Origin: Nonlabens spongiae
GTDB lineage: Bacteria > Bacteroidota > Bacteroidia > Flavobacteriales > Flavobacteriaceae
DNA: 64,000 nt
Assembly: GCF_002117125.1 (NCBI RefSeq)
Contig: NZ_CP019344.1
Span: forward strand, 2,074,501-2,138,500
Direction: 5' to 3'
The position numbers were made by a program, and so were the translations under genes. A model generated the notes under the pieces. That model searched no databases. It was given only the letters and a program-made list of their open reading frames with translations, and was not told the DNA's origin. Shown here in pieces: positions 32,559 through 40,726 of this stretch. The first letter of the stretch is position 1, and each line of letters starts with the position of its first letter.

Positions 32559-35500
32559 CTACGACTTGATTAATTTATGCGTACTCTTTGCACCTTCACC
32601 ACTTGAAATCTCGAGAAGATACACTCCTTGTGAAACGTGATCCAGCTGCAGTACTGTAGCGTTGCCGCTTACACTTTGTTCAGAAATCATTTTGCCGCTT
32701 AGATCAAAGACCTTTAAGGTAAACTCGCTACCGGAGTTCCATGATATATTAAAGGCTCCCGAAGATGGGTTCGGATAGATTTGAATGTCATTTTCAATTT
32801 GAGCCTGAGCGTTGCTAGCCGTCCCTGAAATCACAAAATTGTCTATTACTGCACCTTCCTCGGTAACCGATTGATCCGTAACAAATGAGAATCTAAAAAT
32901 CACATTTGATTCTCCAGATAAGAAATCAAGTCCATGAGAATAAGTCGCCATGGTAGTTGCGCTACCCGTCCATTGTGCTCCCACACAATTGAAACAATTA
33001 GAACCATTAGGGAAACGACTGGAATTGTACCAATTAGGATCATTTGACGAACCTAAAATATCCCAAGAAGCTCCTTGATCTGTGGAGTACTCCATGTATA
33101 ACAAGTCCCAATCTTGCTCGATTTCAAATGCCATTTCAAAGCTTAATTGAGCCGTAGAAACATTTGAAAAATCATAACATCCAGAATACAAGTAGCTGTT
33201 GAGTTGGTTATCATGATTACCGTTCAGATTTGTGGCATAGGCAAAATTATCACTACCTGCACCCGCAGAATTTAAAACAAAACCATTAGGCACACCACGC
33301 TGCCAGGTATTGCTGTCGTTAGTCAGAAAATCTCTAGTTTCAAAAGTATAGGTATCGTTGAAGGCGCCGCTTTGATTGATGGAAATCTCAATGCTGCGAG
33401 AATTATTTGAGCTAAATGCGTCATTAGGAACGCTTACCTCAACCGCAAGATTGTTAGTTCCTGTACTTAAGCTAAGATTAGGTAGGTTTACAATCTGAGT
33501 ATTTCCTGGAGCAACAGCTACCGCTATCTGACTAGTTACAGCTGTTTGATTGTTCAAAGTGTAAGCCAAGTCAATCTGGTTGATCTGAGATGTTCCGTTA
33601 TTTCTAATTTCAAGACTAAGTGGTGACGCTGCACATGCGAGGTCTCCTCCATCGGTAATAATTCTGGTGATCGCCACATCAATCGCTGGAGCTACTACAG
33701 GAATTGCGGTCTGCCATACTCCTCTACCATAGGTTGCAGCGGTCATTATTCCATCATTAGTGTTAATCTCTAGATCGCGTATACTGGAATTAGGTAGATT
33801 ATTTAAAAATGGCTCCCAGCTGGTGGCATTATCTTGAAGTCTGTAAACCCCAGCAGATGTCCCTACATACAAATTTTCAATAGCATTTAAAGGCTGGTGA
33901 GCTAGAGCATTTTTACCTAGGTTAGGCAAATCATAAGTAATATCACTGAAAGTGTTCCCATTATCTGTGCTGCGATAAACTCGTCCAAAACTACTAGATG
34001 TAGACACATAAACTGTGTTACTACTATTACCATTCACCTCAATGGCAGCGATGTTGTCGTTAAAATTTTGAACAAAACTAAAATTAACTCCAGCGTCATC
34101 GCTGCGATATAAAAACGAATTGTAACCTATATAGATAGTGCTATCATCGTTAGGATCTATCTCCAGCACATCAATATTACCTCCAAAAGATTGAGATACC
34201 GGTTGCCAGCTGAAATTTGAATCCATTTTATATAGACTGGAATAACCTGCATATATGTTTCCTTGGCTATCGGTTTTGAGCGGTGTGATCCAGTTCCCTT
34301 GTTCTGGACCTTGAACGGAACCTGCTCGGCTTATTCCATTAGTTGAAATATTTAATGAGCCACCAAATTGCGTAAAACTGTAACGCAAATCTGAATTGTT
34401 AGGATCAATGCCTGCATCCATTCCATCAGCGCCGTGGTAGTTTGTCCAACTGTCATTTTTTCTCAGAAAACCTCCATTATCCTGTAATCCACCAGCGAGA
34501 TCAGCGCTGGACTGTCCTACAGCAATACGATAAAACTGACCTATCTGAGCACCAGCAGTCAAATCCATAAAAGAACTACCGCCATTAGTACTGCGATAGA
34601 CACCACCATCAGTAAGTGCAAAAAGCTCATTGCCAAATTGCCTGATCTGGTGAACATCTGCATGTACATAAGCTGGATCATTAGGTTGATTCCAGTTATT
34701 CATTTTAAAGAAGTTTGAACCGCCGTTAGTTGACTTCCACATGTTGAGACAGCCAGTGTAGATTGTATTTGCGTTATTAGAATCCACCTCAAGAGCTAGA
34801 TCATACCAGCCTTGTCCACTCTCGAGAATATCCTGACCACGATCTCTCTGTGAGAAACTCAATCCAGAGTTGGTAGATCGATATACTCCTAATAATTGAG
34901 CTTGTGAATCTATAATTAAGAGGTATACATAATTTGCATTTGCTGGTGTAACGCCTATAACCGATCTACCCATATTGAAGGGTAGCCCGGCACTTATCTC
35001 TGTCCAAGTTTGGCCACCATTTGTTGACCTATGAAAAGAGTCTAATGTTGAAATATAAAGTGTGTTTACGTCTCCAGGTTTAAACTTTACATCTTTCACA
35101 TTCCCAAAGAACGTACGATTGAACGTTATCCCAGCGTTTGTACTTATATACAGACCTCTATTAGAGGAGACAACGATTTTATTTGAGTCAGTAGGATCTA
35201 TGTAGACTTCACTAATATTTGCAAAAGTGTCAAAAAACTGAAGCCCTGTAGCATTAAAGGTTATACCGCCGTCCGTACTTTTTAATAGTCCTATGCTAGG
35301 TGCATCACCAGCATCATCATCTCCAGTCCCCACATAAATAATATCAGAATCGTTAGGATCAATAGCAACCGCGCTGCTCCCTACCCTAGAGATAAAATCG
35401 TTGAGTGGAGTCCATGTTACTCCTGCATCAGTAGATTTCCAGGTTCCACCTCCTGGACTTCCTATGTAGTAAGTGTTAGGATCGTTAGGATCTACCGTCA

Positions 35501-35906
35501 TGGAATTGACACGTCCCTGACCAGCAGACCATGACCCTGCATTTGTGTAAGTAAAAGGTCCTACGGGCAACCAGTTTGAGTCATCACTTAGAACTCCTAA
35601 AGTTTGCGTGTTTTGAAGCTCAGCAATAAACTCAGCATTAGTTTGAAGCGTTCCATCTTTTTTAACATAAGCTTTAGCAGTTTCAAGCCATCTCATATAA
35701 GGTTTAAAACCACTACCCTTAACCTCTTTATCATGCGTTTCCCAGTAGGCATCGCCAGCAGCTTTGATTTCTTGATAGGTTAGTTCCTCGGGTGACTTTT
35801 CTAGCAACAACTCTTGCATCCAAGGAGCTTCCAGTAAGGCCTGAGAATGACTCAAGTTGAACATTATAAAAATTAATAAGAACGGTAGTATTGATAATCT
35901 TTTCAT
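32559..35906 (-). CDS. Type IX-secreted beta-propeller protein (BNR/sortilin-like repeats)
   Basis: 1115 residues. Signal peptide 1-21 (ends SHSQ). From about 120 to 750 there are many repeats of the form STDGG.T / SDDAGV.F, the Asp-box units of sialidase/sortilin-like propellers. Next comes a CARDB-like immunoglobulin fold (about 780-870), a jelly-roll region with DNFVISG, and a C-terminal type A sorting domain (IYPNPSSGAFNI to HKLIKS) for export by the type IX secretion system and surface attachment. No sialidase arginines are evident, so it is more likely a binding or adhesive protein, or a peptidase-like surface protein of unknown substrate. Confidence 0.88.
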   Translation of the reverse strand: MKRLSILPFLLIFIMFNLSHSQALLEAPWMQELLLEKSPEELTYQEIKAAGDAYWETHDKEVKGSGFKPYMRWLETAKAYVKKDGTLQTNAEFIAELQNTQTLGVLSDDSNWLPVGPFTYTNAGSWSAGQGRVNSMTVDPNDPNTYYIGSPGGGTWKSTDAGVTWTPLNDFISRVGSSAVAIDPNDSDIIYVGTGDDDAGDAPSIGLLKSTDGGITFNATGLQFFDTFANISEVYIDPTDSNKIVVSSNRGLYISTNAGITFNRTFFGNVKDVKFKPGDVNTLYISTLDSFHRSTNGGQTWTEISAGLPFNMGRSVIGVTPANANYVYLLIIDSQAQLLGVYRSTNSGLSFSQRDRGQDILESGQGWYDLALEVDSNNANTIYTGCLNMWKSTNGGSNFFKMNNWNQPNDPAYVHADVHQIRQFGNELFALTDGGVYRSTNGGSSFMDLTAGAQIGQFYRIAVGQSSADLAGGLQDNGGFLRKNDSWTNYHGADGMDAGIDPNNSDLRYSFTQFGGSLNISTNGISRAGSVQGPEQGNWITPLKTDSQGNIYAGYSSLYKMDSNFSWQPVSQSFGGNIDVLEIDPNDDSTIYIGYNSFLYRSDDAGVNFSFVQNFNDNIAAIEVNGNSSNTVYVSTSSSFGRVYRSTDNGNTFSDITYDLPNLGKNALAHQPLNAIENLYVGTSAGVYRLQDNATSWEPFLNNLPNSSIRDLEINTNDGIMTAATYGRGVWQTAIPVVAPAIDVAITRIITDGGDLACAASPLSLEIRNNGTSQINQIDLAYTLNNQTAVTSQIAVAVAPGNTQIVNLPNLSLSTGTNNLAVEVSVPNDAFSSNNSRSIEISINQSGAFNDTYTFETRDFLTNDSNTWQRGVPNGFVLNSAGAGSDNFAYATNLNGNHDNQLNSYLYSGCYDFSNVSTAQLSFEMAFEIEQDWDLLYMEYSTDQGASWDILGSSNDPNWYNSSRFPNGSNCFNCVGAQWTGSATTMATYSHGLDFLSGESNVIFRFSFVTDQSVTEEGAVIDNFVISGTASNAQAQIENDIQIYPNPSSGAFNISWNSGSEFTLKVFDLSGKMISEQSVSGNATVLQLDHVSQGVYLLEISSGEGAKSTHKLIKS

Positions 35907-36028
35907 GCGGTGCGCAATATAGATCGCAAACCTTGAAGATTTAAGAAATCATTATGTAAAAGACCCCTAATTCATAAATGTTTCTCAAGAATCTAAGGTA
36001 ATAATCAATCCATCAAACAGAGTTTTAG

Positions 36029-36517
36029 TCACTTTTTGTTCTTAATGAATTTTGCATCCCAATCTTGCTTCAACTCTGTCAGCGCTTTTACGTTTTCATT
36101 AGGTACAGCAATAGAGAGTACATAATGTGCTATTTTCCAATTTCCATTAACATTTTTCAAGATACCACTACCTCTGCATATCCCCATTTGAGTATTTATT
36201 AATTCATCAAAATAACTTACTCCATCGATGAAATAGACGTTGCGCGCTATAGGAGTAAAGGACCAGGCCTTACCGCGATCGAAGTAGGGCTTTGAAAACT
36301 CTTCAAATTCCTTACGCTGCCAGTGCTCTGTAGCATCAGTACCTATGAAAACCGCATCTGAGGTCATCAAGTTAAAATAGGCGTCAAAATCATTATTTGC
36401 TGCAGCAGCATGCCAATTATCAAGCGCAGCATCTACGGCCTGTTTTTTTGAATCTGTTTGTGCAGATGTTGTGATTAAAAACGAAAAGAATAATAGAAGA
36501 AAACACGATTTTTGCAT
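36029..36517 (-). CDS. SnoaL-like (NTF2 fold) secreted protein
   Basis: About 162 residues from the ATG at 36517, giving a signal peptide MQKSCFLLLFFSFLITTSAQ; an ATG at 36541 lies too close to the divergent tag start. The mature part is one NTF2-like domain (DUF4440 type): ALDNWHAAAANNDFDAYFNL, then DAVFIGTD and the HWQRKEFEEF helix, ending in GNWKIAHYVLS. Members are often steroid-isomerase-like or of unknown function. It is divergent from tag and shares the short region between. Confidence 0.8.
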   Translation of the reverse strand: MQKSCFLLLFFSFLITTSAQTDSKKQAVDAALDNWHAAAANNDFDAYFNLMTSDAVFIGTDATEHWQRKEFEEFSKPYFDRGKAWSFTPIARNVYFIDGVSYFDELINTQMGICRGSGILKNVNGNWKIAHYVLSIAVPNENVKALTELKQDWDAKFIKNKK

Positions 36518-36546
36518 GCCTAAATGTAAGGAACATCTCAAAACTC

Positions 36547-37110
36547 ATGAAGAAAAAAAAATGTGGCTGGTGTCTGGGCGATGCCCAATATGAACAATAC
36601 CACGATACCGAGTGGGGCGTACCCGTTTATGATGATCAGACCTTATTTGAATTTCTTATTCTGGAATCCATGCAGGCCGGCTTGAGCTGGATCACTGTTT
36701 TGCGCAAGCGTAACAATTACAGGAAAGCTTTAGATCATTTTAATGTGGATAAAATTGCTCAATATGATGAAAGCAAGGTTCAAGAATTGATGAACAACTC
36801 AGGTCTCATACGCCATGAGTTAAAAGTAAGATCCATCATAAAAAACGCAATAGCTTTTAGAAAAGTGCAAGAAAAGCATGGCAGCTTCTCAAAATACATT
36901 TGGAATTTTGCAGACCACGAGCCCATTAAAAACAAGGTCAAGTCCTACCACAGTTCCCCTTCTAGAACACCCCTTTCTGATCGCATTACAAAGGATCTCA
37001 AAAAAAATGGCTTTAAGTTTGTAGGTTCAGTCACCATCTATGCCTACATGCAGGCTATAGGTATGGTAAATGATCACGAGGTATCCTGTTTTAGATATGA
37101 TGAAGTTTAG
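36547..37110 (+). CDS. tag: DNA-3-methyladenine glycosylase I
   Basis: A 187-residue base-excision repair enzyme that removes 3-methyladenine from alkylated DNA. The zinc-binding N-terminus CGWC and the conserved YHDTEWG, FEFLILESMQAGLSW and later HxxxC ends are all present, with the expected length. The catalytic Glu is in the DTEWG segment. Its last 14 bases overlap the start of the next gene. Confidence 0.96.
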   Translation: MKKKKCGWCLGDAQYEQYHDTEWGVPVYDDQTLFEFLILESMQAGLSWITVLRKRNNYRKALDHFNVDKIAQYDESKVQELMNNSGLIRHELKVRSIIKNAIAFRKVQEKHGSFSKYIWNFADHEPIKNKVKSYHSSPSRTPLSDRITKDLKKNGFKFVGSVTIYAYMQAIGMVNDHEVSCFRYDEV

Positions 37111-37681
37111 GTTTTTATGGATTTTGATGGTTCTCGCTTTCGCGAAAGCGTTACCTGTACAAGCACAACAGATAAAAAAAGAGCAGGAATCTAGAATAGA
37201 ATCTCAAGAATTCCCAGCTGAGACTGAAAAATGGGTTAAAGCACTTTCCGAAAACTGCAAAAAACTCAAGTTCTACAAGGAAGTAGATGGCGACAAAACC
37301 AGCTACGAGCTGAAATGCAAGTGTGAAGGGCGCAAGCGTAGCATTGAGTTCAGCGAGAAGGGAGCACTGGAAGACGTAGAAATACTTACTAGAAATAAAA
37401 AGGTAGCTAAAGCGGTACTTAAACGTATCCAGAAATCACTGGACAGCATTACCTCAAAAAACCGAATCGAGAAAATTCAAGAGCAGTATTTCCTAAATTC
37501 AACATCCCCAGCTCAGCTCAAACTCCGAATCAATAATTCTGATCTCAATGGCTACGAACTAATCGTAGCGTTTAAAGAAAAACGTAAAATCTACCGCAAA
37601 GAACTCCAGTTTGACCGATACGGCAAGCTTATAAGTTCACGGGATATCAAACGCCTAGAATATGATTTCTTGCTATTCTAA
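37097..37681 (+). CDS. Secreted protein of unknown function
   Basis: About 194 residues from the ATG at 37097 (MMKFRFLWILMVLAFAKALPVQAQ), a signal peptide in which the palindrome copy provides the LAFAKAL core. The mature part is basic, with cysteines in SENCKKL and ELKCKCEGR and a regular pattern of strands that resembles a small PepSY-like or lipocalin-like fold; the family is uncertain. It overlaps tag by 14 bases and the next gene by 20, so it is part of one transcript with both. It probably works with the following outer-membrane protein. Confidence 0.7.
   Translation: MMKFRFLWILMVLAFAKALPVQAQQIKKEQESRIESQEFPAETEKWVKALSENCKKLKFYKEVDGDKTSYELKCKCEGRKRSIEFSEKGALEDVEILTRNKKVAKAVLKRIQKSLDSITSKNRIEKIQEQYFLNSTSPAQLKLRINNSDLNGYELIVAFKEKRKIYRKELQFDRYGKLISSRDIKRLEYDFLLF
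37136..37149. repeat. Palindrome GCTTTCGCGAAAGC, copy 6
   Basis: Perfect copy in the signal-peptide coding part of the secreted-protein gene, read as AFAKA. Confidence 0.95.
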
Positions 37682-38324
37682 GTGGGTTTTATTTTTTCTT
37701 TTACCTTTCTGTTGCTATAGCCAGATCGATGAAGTGCTGGTCGATCCCTCGATTACCTTCTCATTTCAACAAGGTTCGAGATGGGGATTCAACACGATCT
37801 TAAATCAGCGTAGTGTAATTTATGAGGAAGGGCAAGCGCTGCATGTTCAGGCAGCCCAGTTTGCGACTTATGAAGTGGGTTTCTACAGTCAGCTGGGCAT
37901 GGGTGTCATGTACCGTGAAATTTTTGATGACGATCGCCCAGAAGAATTGCGCACTACTCAACAATATGTTTTTGCACGTAAGTATAACGCCCTCAAAATT
38001 GCTCATCGTGGTAGATGGGATCAACGCTGGCGTGCAGACCGCCTCACGCACAGATGGCGTTACCGTCTTTCCAGCTCATTACCCTTAAACGGTCTTAGAA
38101 CGGACAGCTCAGAATTTTATCTTACCGGAAGCTGGGAAACTCTTTTTATTGCAGAAAATGGTACAACTCCAGCATTTGACCAGCGCTTTGCGATAGGTCT
38201 AGGTCAGCAACTGAACGAGAACATAAAACTCCAGCTAGTTACCACGTACCGCATAGAAGATTTCACTAAAACATCAGAACGTTTATTGTTTTTAGAACTT
38301 GGATTATACTATTCATTCAATTGA
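37662..38324 (+). CDS. DUF2490 outer-membrane protein
   Basis: A 220-residue protein with a signal peptide (1-20, ends CCYSQ) and alternating beta strands ending in an aromatic residue (LELGLYYSFN), the mark of a small outer-membrane beta barrel. Strand text such as RWRYRLSSSLPL and FAIGLGQQLNENIKLQLVTTYRIED fits DUF2490. The start overlaps the upstream gene by 20 bases, and the stop overlaps the convergent aat gene by 16. Function is unknown. Confidence 0.85.
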   Translation: MISCYSKWVLFFLLPFCCYSQIDEVLVDPSITFSFQQGSRWGFNTILNQRSVIYEEGQALHVQAAQFATYEVGFYSQLGMGVMYREIFDDDRPEELRTTQQYVFARKYNALKIAHRGRWDQRWRADRLTHRWRYRLSSSLPLNGLRTDSSEFYLTGSWETLFIAENGTTPAFDQRFAIGLGQQLNENIKLQLVTTYRIEDFTKTSERLLFLELGLYYSFN

Positions 38325-38962
38325 GAGAGAAAAACTTCACGATCTATTTCCACCGCACCTAGACTTGCCAAATGATCATTGTACACCTGAGCGTCGATAA
38401 GTTTGTATTCTTGGGATTGAAGCTTTTCAATTAGATACCACAATGCGATTTTGCTGGCATCAGTTGCTCTGGAAAACATGCTTTCACCACAGAAAATTCC
38501 CTTTTGGTTTAGATCGATACCATAAAGACCACCGACAAGCTTATCGCCAGAAAATACTTCTATGCATTTAGCTACTCCCATTTTGTGTAAATGAACATAA
38601 GCAGCAATCATATCATCATTGATCCAAGTGCCCTGTTCTCCCTTGCGTTTAACTTTACTACAGTTCTTGATCACATCATCAAAGCAAGAGTTTTCTCTGA
38701 TCTCGTAACCTTTATTGCGTCTACTCTGTCTGAGCGATTTGGAAATCTTCATGGGCGTCTCAGATCTAAGGTTGAAGACCATTCTGGGATCTGGACTCCA
38801 CCAGCAAATAGGATCACCATCATCATACCACGGGAAAATTCCTTTGTTGTAGGCATCTAGTAAACGCTCTAGACTTAAGTCTGCTCCAGCGGCAAGCAAA
38901 CCATGATCAGCAGCCTTTCTCGGATCAGGAAAAGGATCGTTTGTTTGTAAAAATGGAATCAT
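38309..38962 (-). CDS. aat: Leucyl/phenylalanyl-tRNA--protein transferase
   Basis: A 217-residue enzyme that adds Leu or Phe to N-terminal Lys/Arg of proteins, marking them for ClpAP degradation (N-degron pathway). Family text is clear: GLLAAGADLS, AYNKGIFPWY, CWWSPDPRMVF, EVFSGDKLVGGLYGI and GESMFSRATDASKIAL. Length is normal. The 3' end overlaps the converging DUF2490 gene by 16 bases. Confidence 0.96.
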   Translation of the reverse strand: MIPFLQTNDPFPDPRKAADHGLLAAGADLSLERLLDAYNKGIFPWYDDGDPICWWSPDPRMVFNLRSETPMKISKSLRQSRRNKGYEIRENSCFDDVIKNCSKVKRKGEQGTWINDDMIAAYVHLHKMGVAKCIEVFSGDKLVGGLYGIDLNQKGIFCGESMFSRATDASKIALWYLIEKLQSQEYKLIDAQVYNDHLASLGAVEIDREVFLSQLNE

Positions 38963-39293
38963 AGATGCATATGAACTTCAAAGAAAATTTTTTTTGAAAT
39001 CGATCAGCCACAAGTACTTATTTTATTAGATGACGCCATAGCCTAACCACATTTTATAGTGATCAACTAGATTTCAAACGATTGCATTTAAGGTGATTTT
39101 ACAAAGATTGACGGCATAAACTTGCACATTTGAAAGTAATTAACAATCTTTGAACAGTCTTCGGATTTAATTTTATTTTCATCATTGCTTTTTTTGAGTT
39201 TGTTTGAAGACTGAACCATTTAATTAGAAAAATCCCGACCTCGCGGTCGGGATTTTTTGATTCTAATTCTAACTATAAATTTTACTTCCTCAA
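38963..39293. other. Gene-free stretch with a strong hairpin
   Basis: 330 bases between two leftward genes. It holds AAAAATCCCGACC/GGTCGGGATTTTT at 39228-39257 (13 bp, loop TCGC), a bidirectional terminator. I see nothing else clear; the aat promoter must lie near 38970-39050. Confidence 0.75.
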
Positions 39294-39668
39294 TTAAAAA
39301 GGTAGATCGTCATGATCTTCATCTTTTGAGTTTGAGATAGGCTCATATTCATCAAATGGTGGCACTTCTGGAGCTCCTTGATGCGGGTTGGCAGTTAACT
39401 TCTCAATACGCCATCCAGAAATACTATTGAAATATTTTGTTTCTCCCTGCGGACTTTGCCACTCACGTCCTCTCAAATTGATGCCCACTTTTACTTGATC
39501 ACCTACATTAAAGGCATCAAGCAAAGAGGTTTTATCTTGAACAAACTCTATCATGAGGTGCTGTGGGTACTGCTCCTCAGTCGTCACGACAAGTTCTCTT
39601 TTTTGAAAACCATTGTTACCAAAAGTTTTTGTTTCCCCTTTTACTTTGATTTTTCCTTGTACTTCCAT
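39294..39668 (-). CDS. DUF3127 family protein
   Basis: A 124-residue protein of the DUF3127 family, with an OB-fold-like core (EVQGKIKVKGETKTFGNNG, KRELVVTTEE, LMIEFVQDKTSLLD, VGINLRGREW) and an acidic disordered tail ending EDHDDLPF. The tail resembles the acidic C-terminal tip of single-stranded DNA-binding proteins that recruits partners, so a nucleic-acid role is inferred. It starts seven bases after the stop of the flavin reductase gene in the same direction, so both are probably on one transcript. Confidence 0.85.
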   Translation of the reverse strand: MEVQGKIKVKGETKTFGNNGFQKRELVVTTEEQYPQHLMIEFVQDKTSLLDAFNVGDQVKVGINLRGREWQSPQGETKYFNSISGWRIEKLTANPHQGAPEVPPFDEYEPISNSKDEDHDDLPF

Positions 39669-39675
39669 AATTCAC

Positions 39676-40527
39676 TTATATCAATATTATTTTCCAAGCC
39701 TCTTCCAGCTGGTTCTTTCTTATGTATTCTTTTGCTTTAGCATGTCTTTGAACCTCATTGAAACTCATGAGATCATTTTCAATTGCAAATTCTTTTACTG
39801 CCTTTTGATCAGGAATCTTTTCTACGTTTCCTAATTTTCCCAAATCATTACCCGTAAGTACCGTACTGTTTCTAGCTGTTTCAGGGATAGCATCCACACC
39901 TACTCCCAGTGAAGCAAGAGGTTTGGGAACTTCAAACATTGCATCTTTAGACCTGCAGTACCAGTTGCCTCCCATGCGCGCCACCGTATCGATTTTGAAA
40001 GGATCTATTTTATTATTACCATCCAGCACCTCATCATTCACATGCACCATTACCACTTCACAAATGATCAGGTTTCCAGCGCCACCTTCATGTCCCAACT
40101 CGACAATCTCCTTCACTTTGCACTCAAATTGTACCGGGCTTTCAGCAACGCGTGGCGGTCGCACCTTTTCTGAAGCCACTTCAGTCAACCCTGATTTTAC
40201 AAACTCATTGACACCTTCTGCATATTCTGTACTGCTGAGAGACATCTGTTGGACAATATCATAATTTACGATGTTGATCACCACCTCTTTGGTGGCCTGG
40301 GCATTCAGCAAAGTATGCTTTACCGTATTGTTTCTTACCCTTCTGGCAGGGGAGAAGATCATAATCGGCGGATTTGCACTAAACACGTTAAAAAAGGAAT
40401 AAGGTGATAGGTTTACTTTCCCTTCCTCATCAATTGTGCTGGCAAAAGCAATAGGTCTAGGTTGAACTGCTCCCAGCATAATGCCGTGAAGTTCAGCAGT
40501 TGGTATTTTATTAGGGTCTAGTTTCAA
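39676..40527 (-). CDS. Flavin reductase family protein
   Basis: About 283 residues from a TTG at 40527; the frame extends upstream to an ATG at 40632, but a -7 element (TATATTTG, 40546-40553) sits between, and the extra residues are not family-like. The split-barrel FMN-binding domain shows LHGIMLGAVQPRPIAFAST, LSPYSFFNVFSANPP and a conserved NIVNY segment. Members use FMN in flavin reduction or as oxidoreductases. The substrate is unknown. It is followed closely by the DUF3127 gene. Confidence 0.85.
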   Translation of the reverse strand: MKLDPNKIPTAELHGIMLGAVQPRPIAFASTIDEEGKVNLSPYSFFNVFSANPPIMIFSPARRVRNNTVKHTLLNAQATKEVVINIVNYDIVQQMSLSSTEYAEGVNEFVKSGLTEVASEKVRPPRVAESPVQFECKVKEIVELGHEGGAGNLIICEVVMVHVNDEVLDGNNKIDPFKIDTVARMGGNWYCRSKDAMFEVPKPLASLGVGVDAIPETARNSTVLTGNDLGKLGNVEKIPDQKAVKEFAIENDLMSFNEVQRHAKAKEYIRKNQLEEAWKIILI

Positions 40528-40545
40528 TGTAAATAGCGTTACATA

Positions 40546-40553
40546 CAAATATA
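40546..40553 (-). promoter_or_regulatory. -7 element upstream of the flavin reductase gene
   Basis: TATATTTG on the minus strand, 18 bases before the TTG start codon. A matching TTG at -33 is not evident, so confidence is moderate. Confidence 0.45.
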
Positions 40554-40726
40554 TTTTTTTGTTATGGATTGACCATTTTATGTGAGGTATTTTATTGAGG
40601 AATTGTTTCAGTCCTGAAGAGTTTGGAATCATAGTCCAACTCTTATTAATGCAAACACAGCATCAGCCTCTTGCCATTTAAAATCTTTATGTAACTTTCA
40701 CTTTCCCTAAATAAACCGCCCTATTT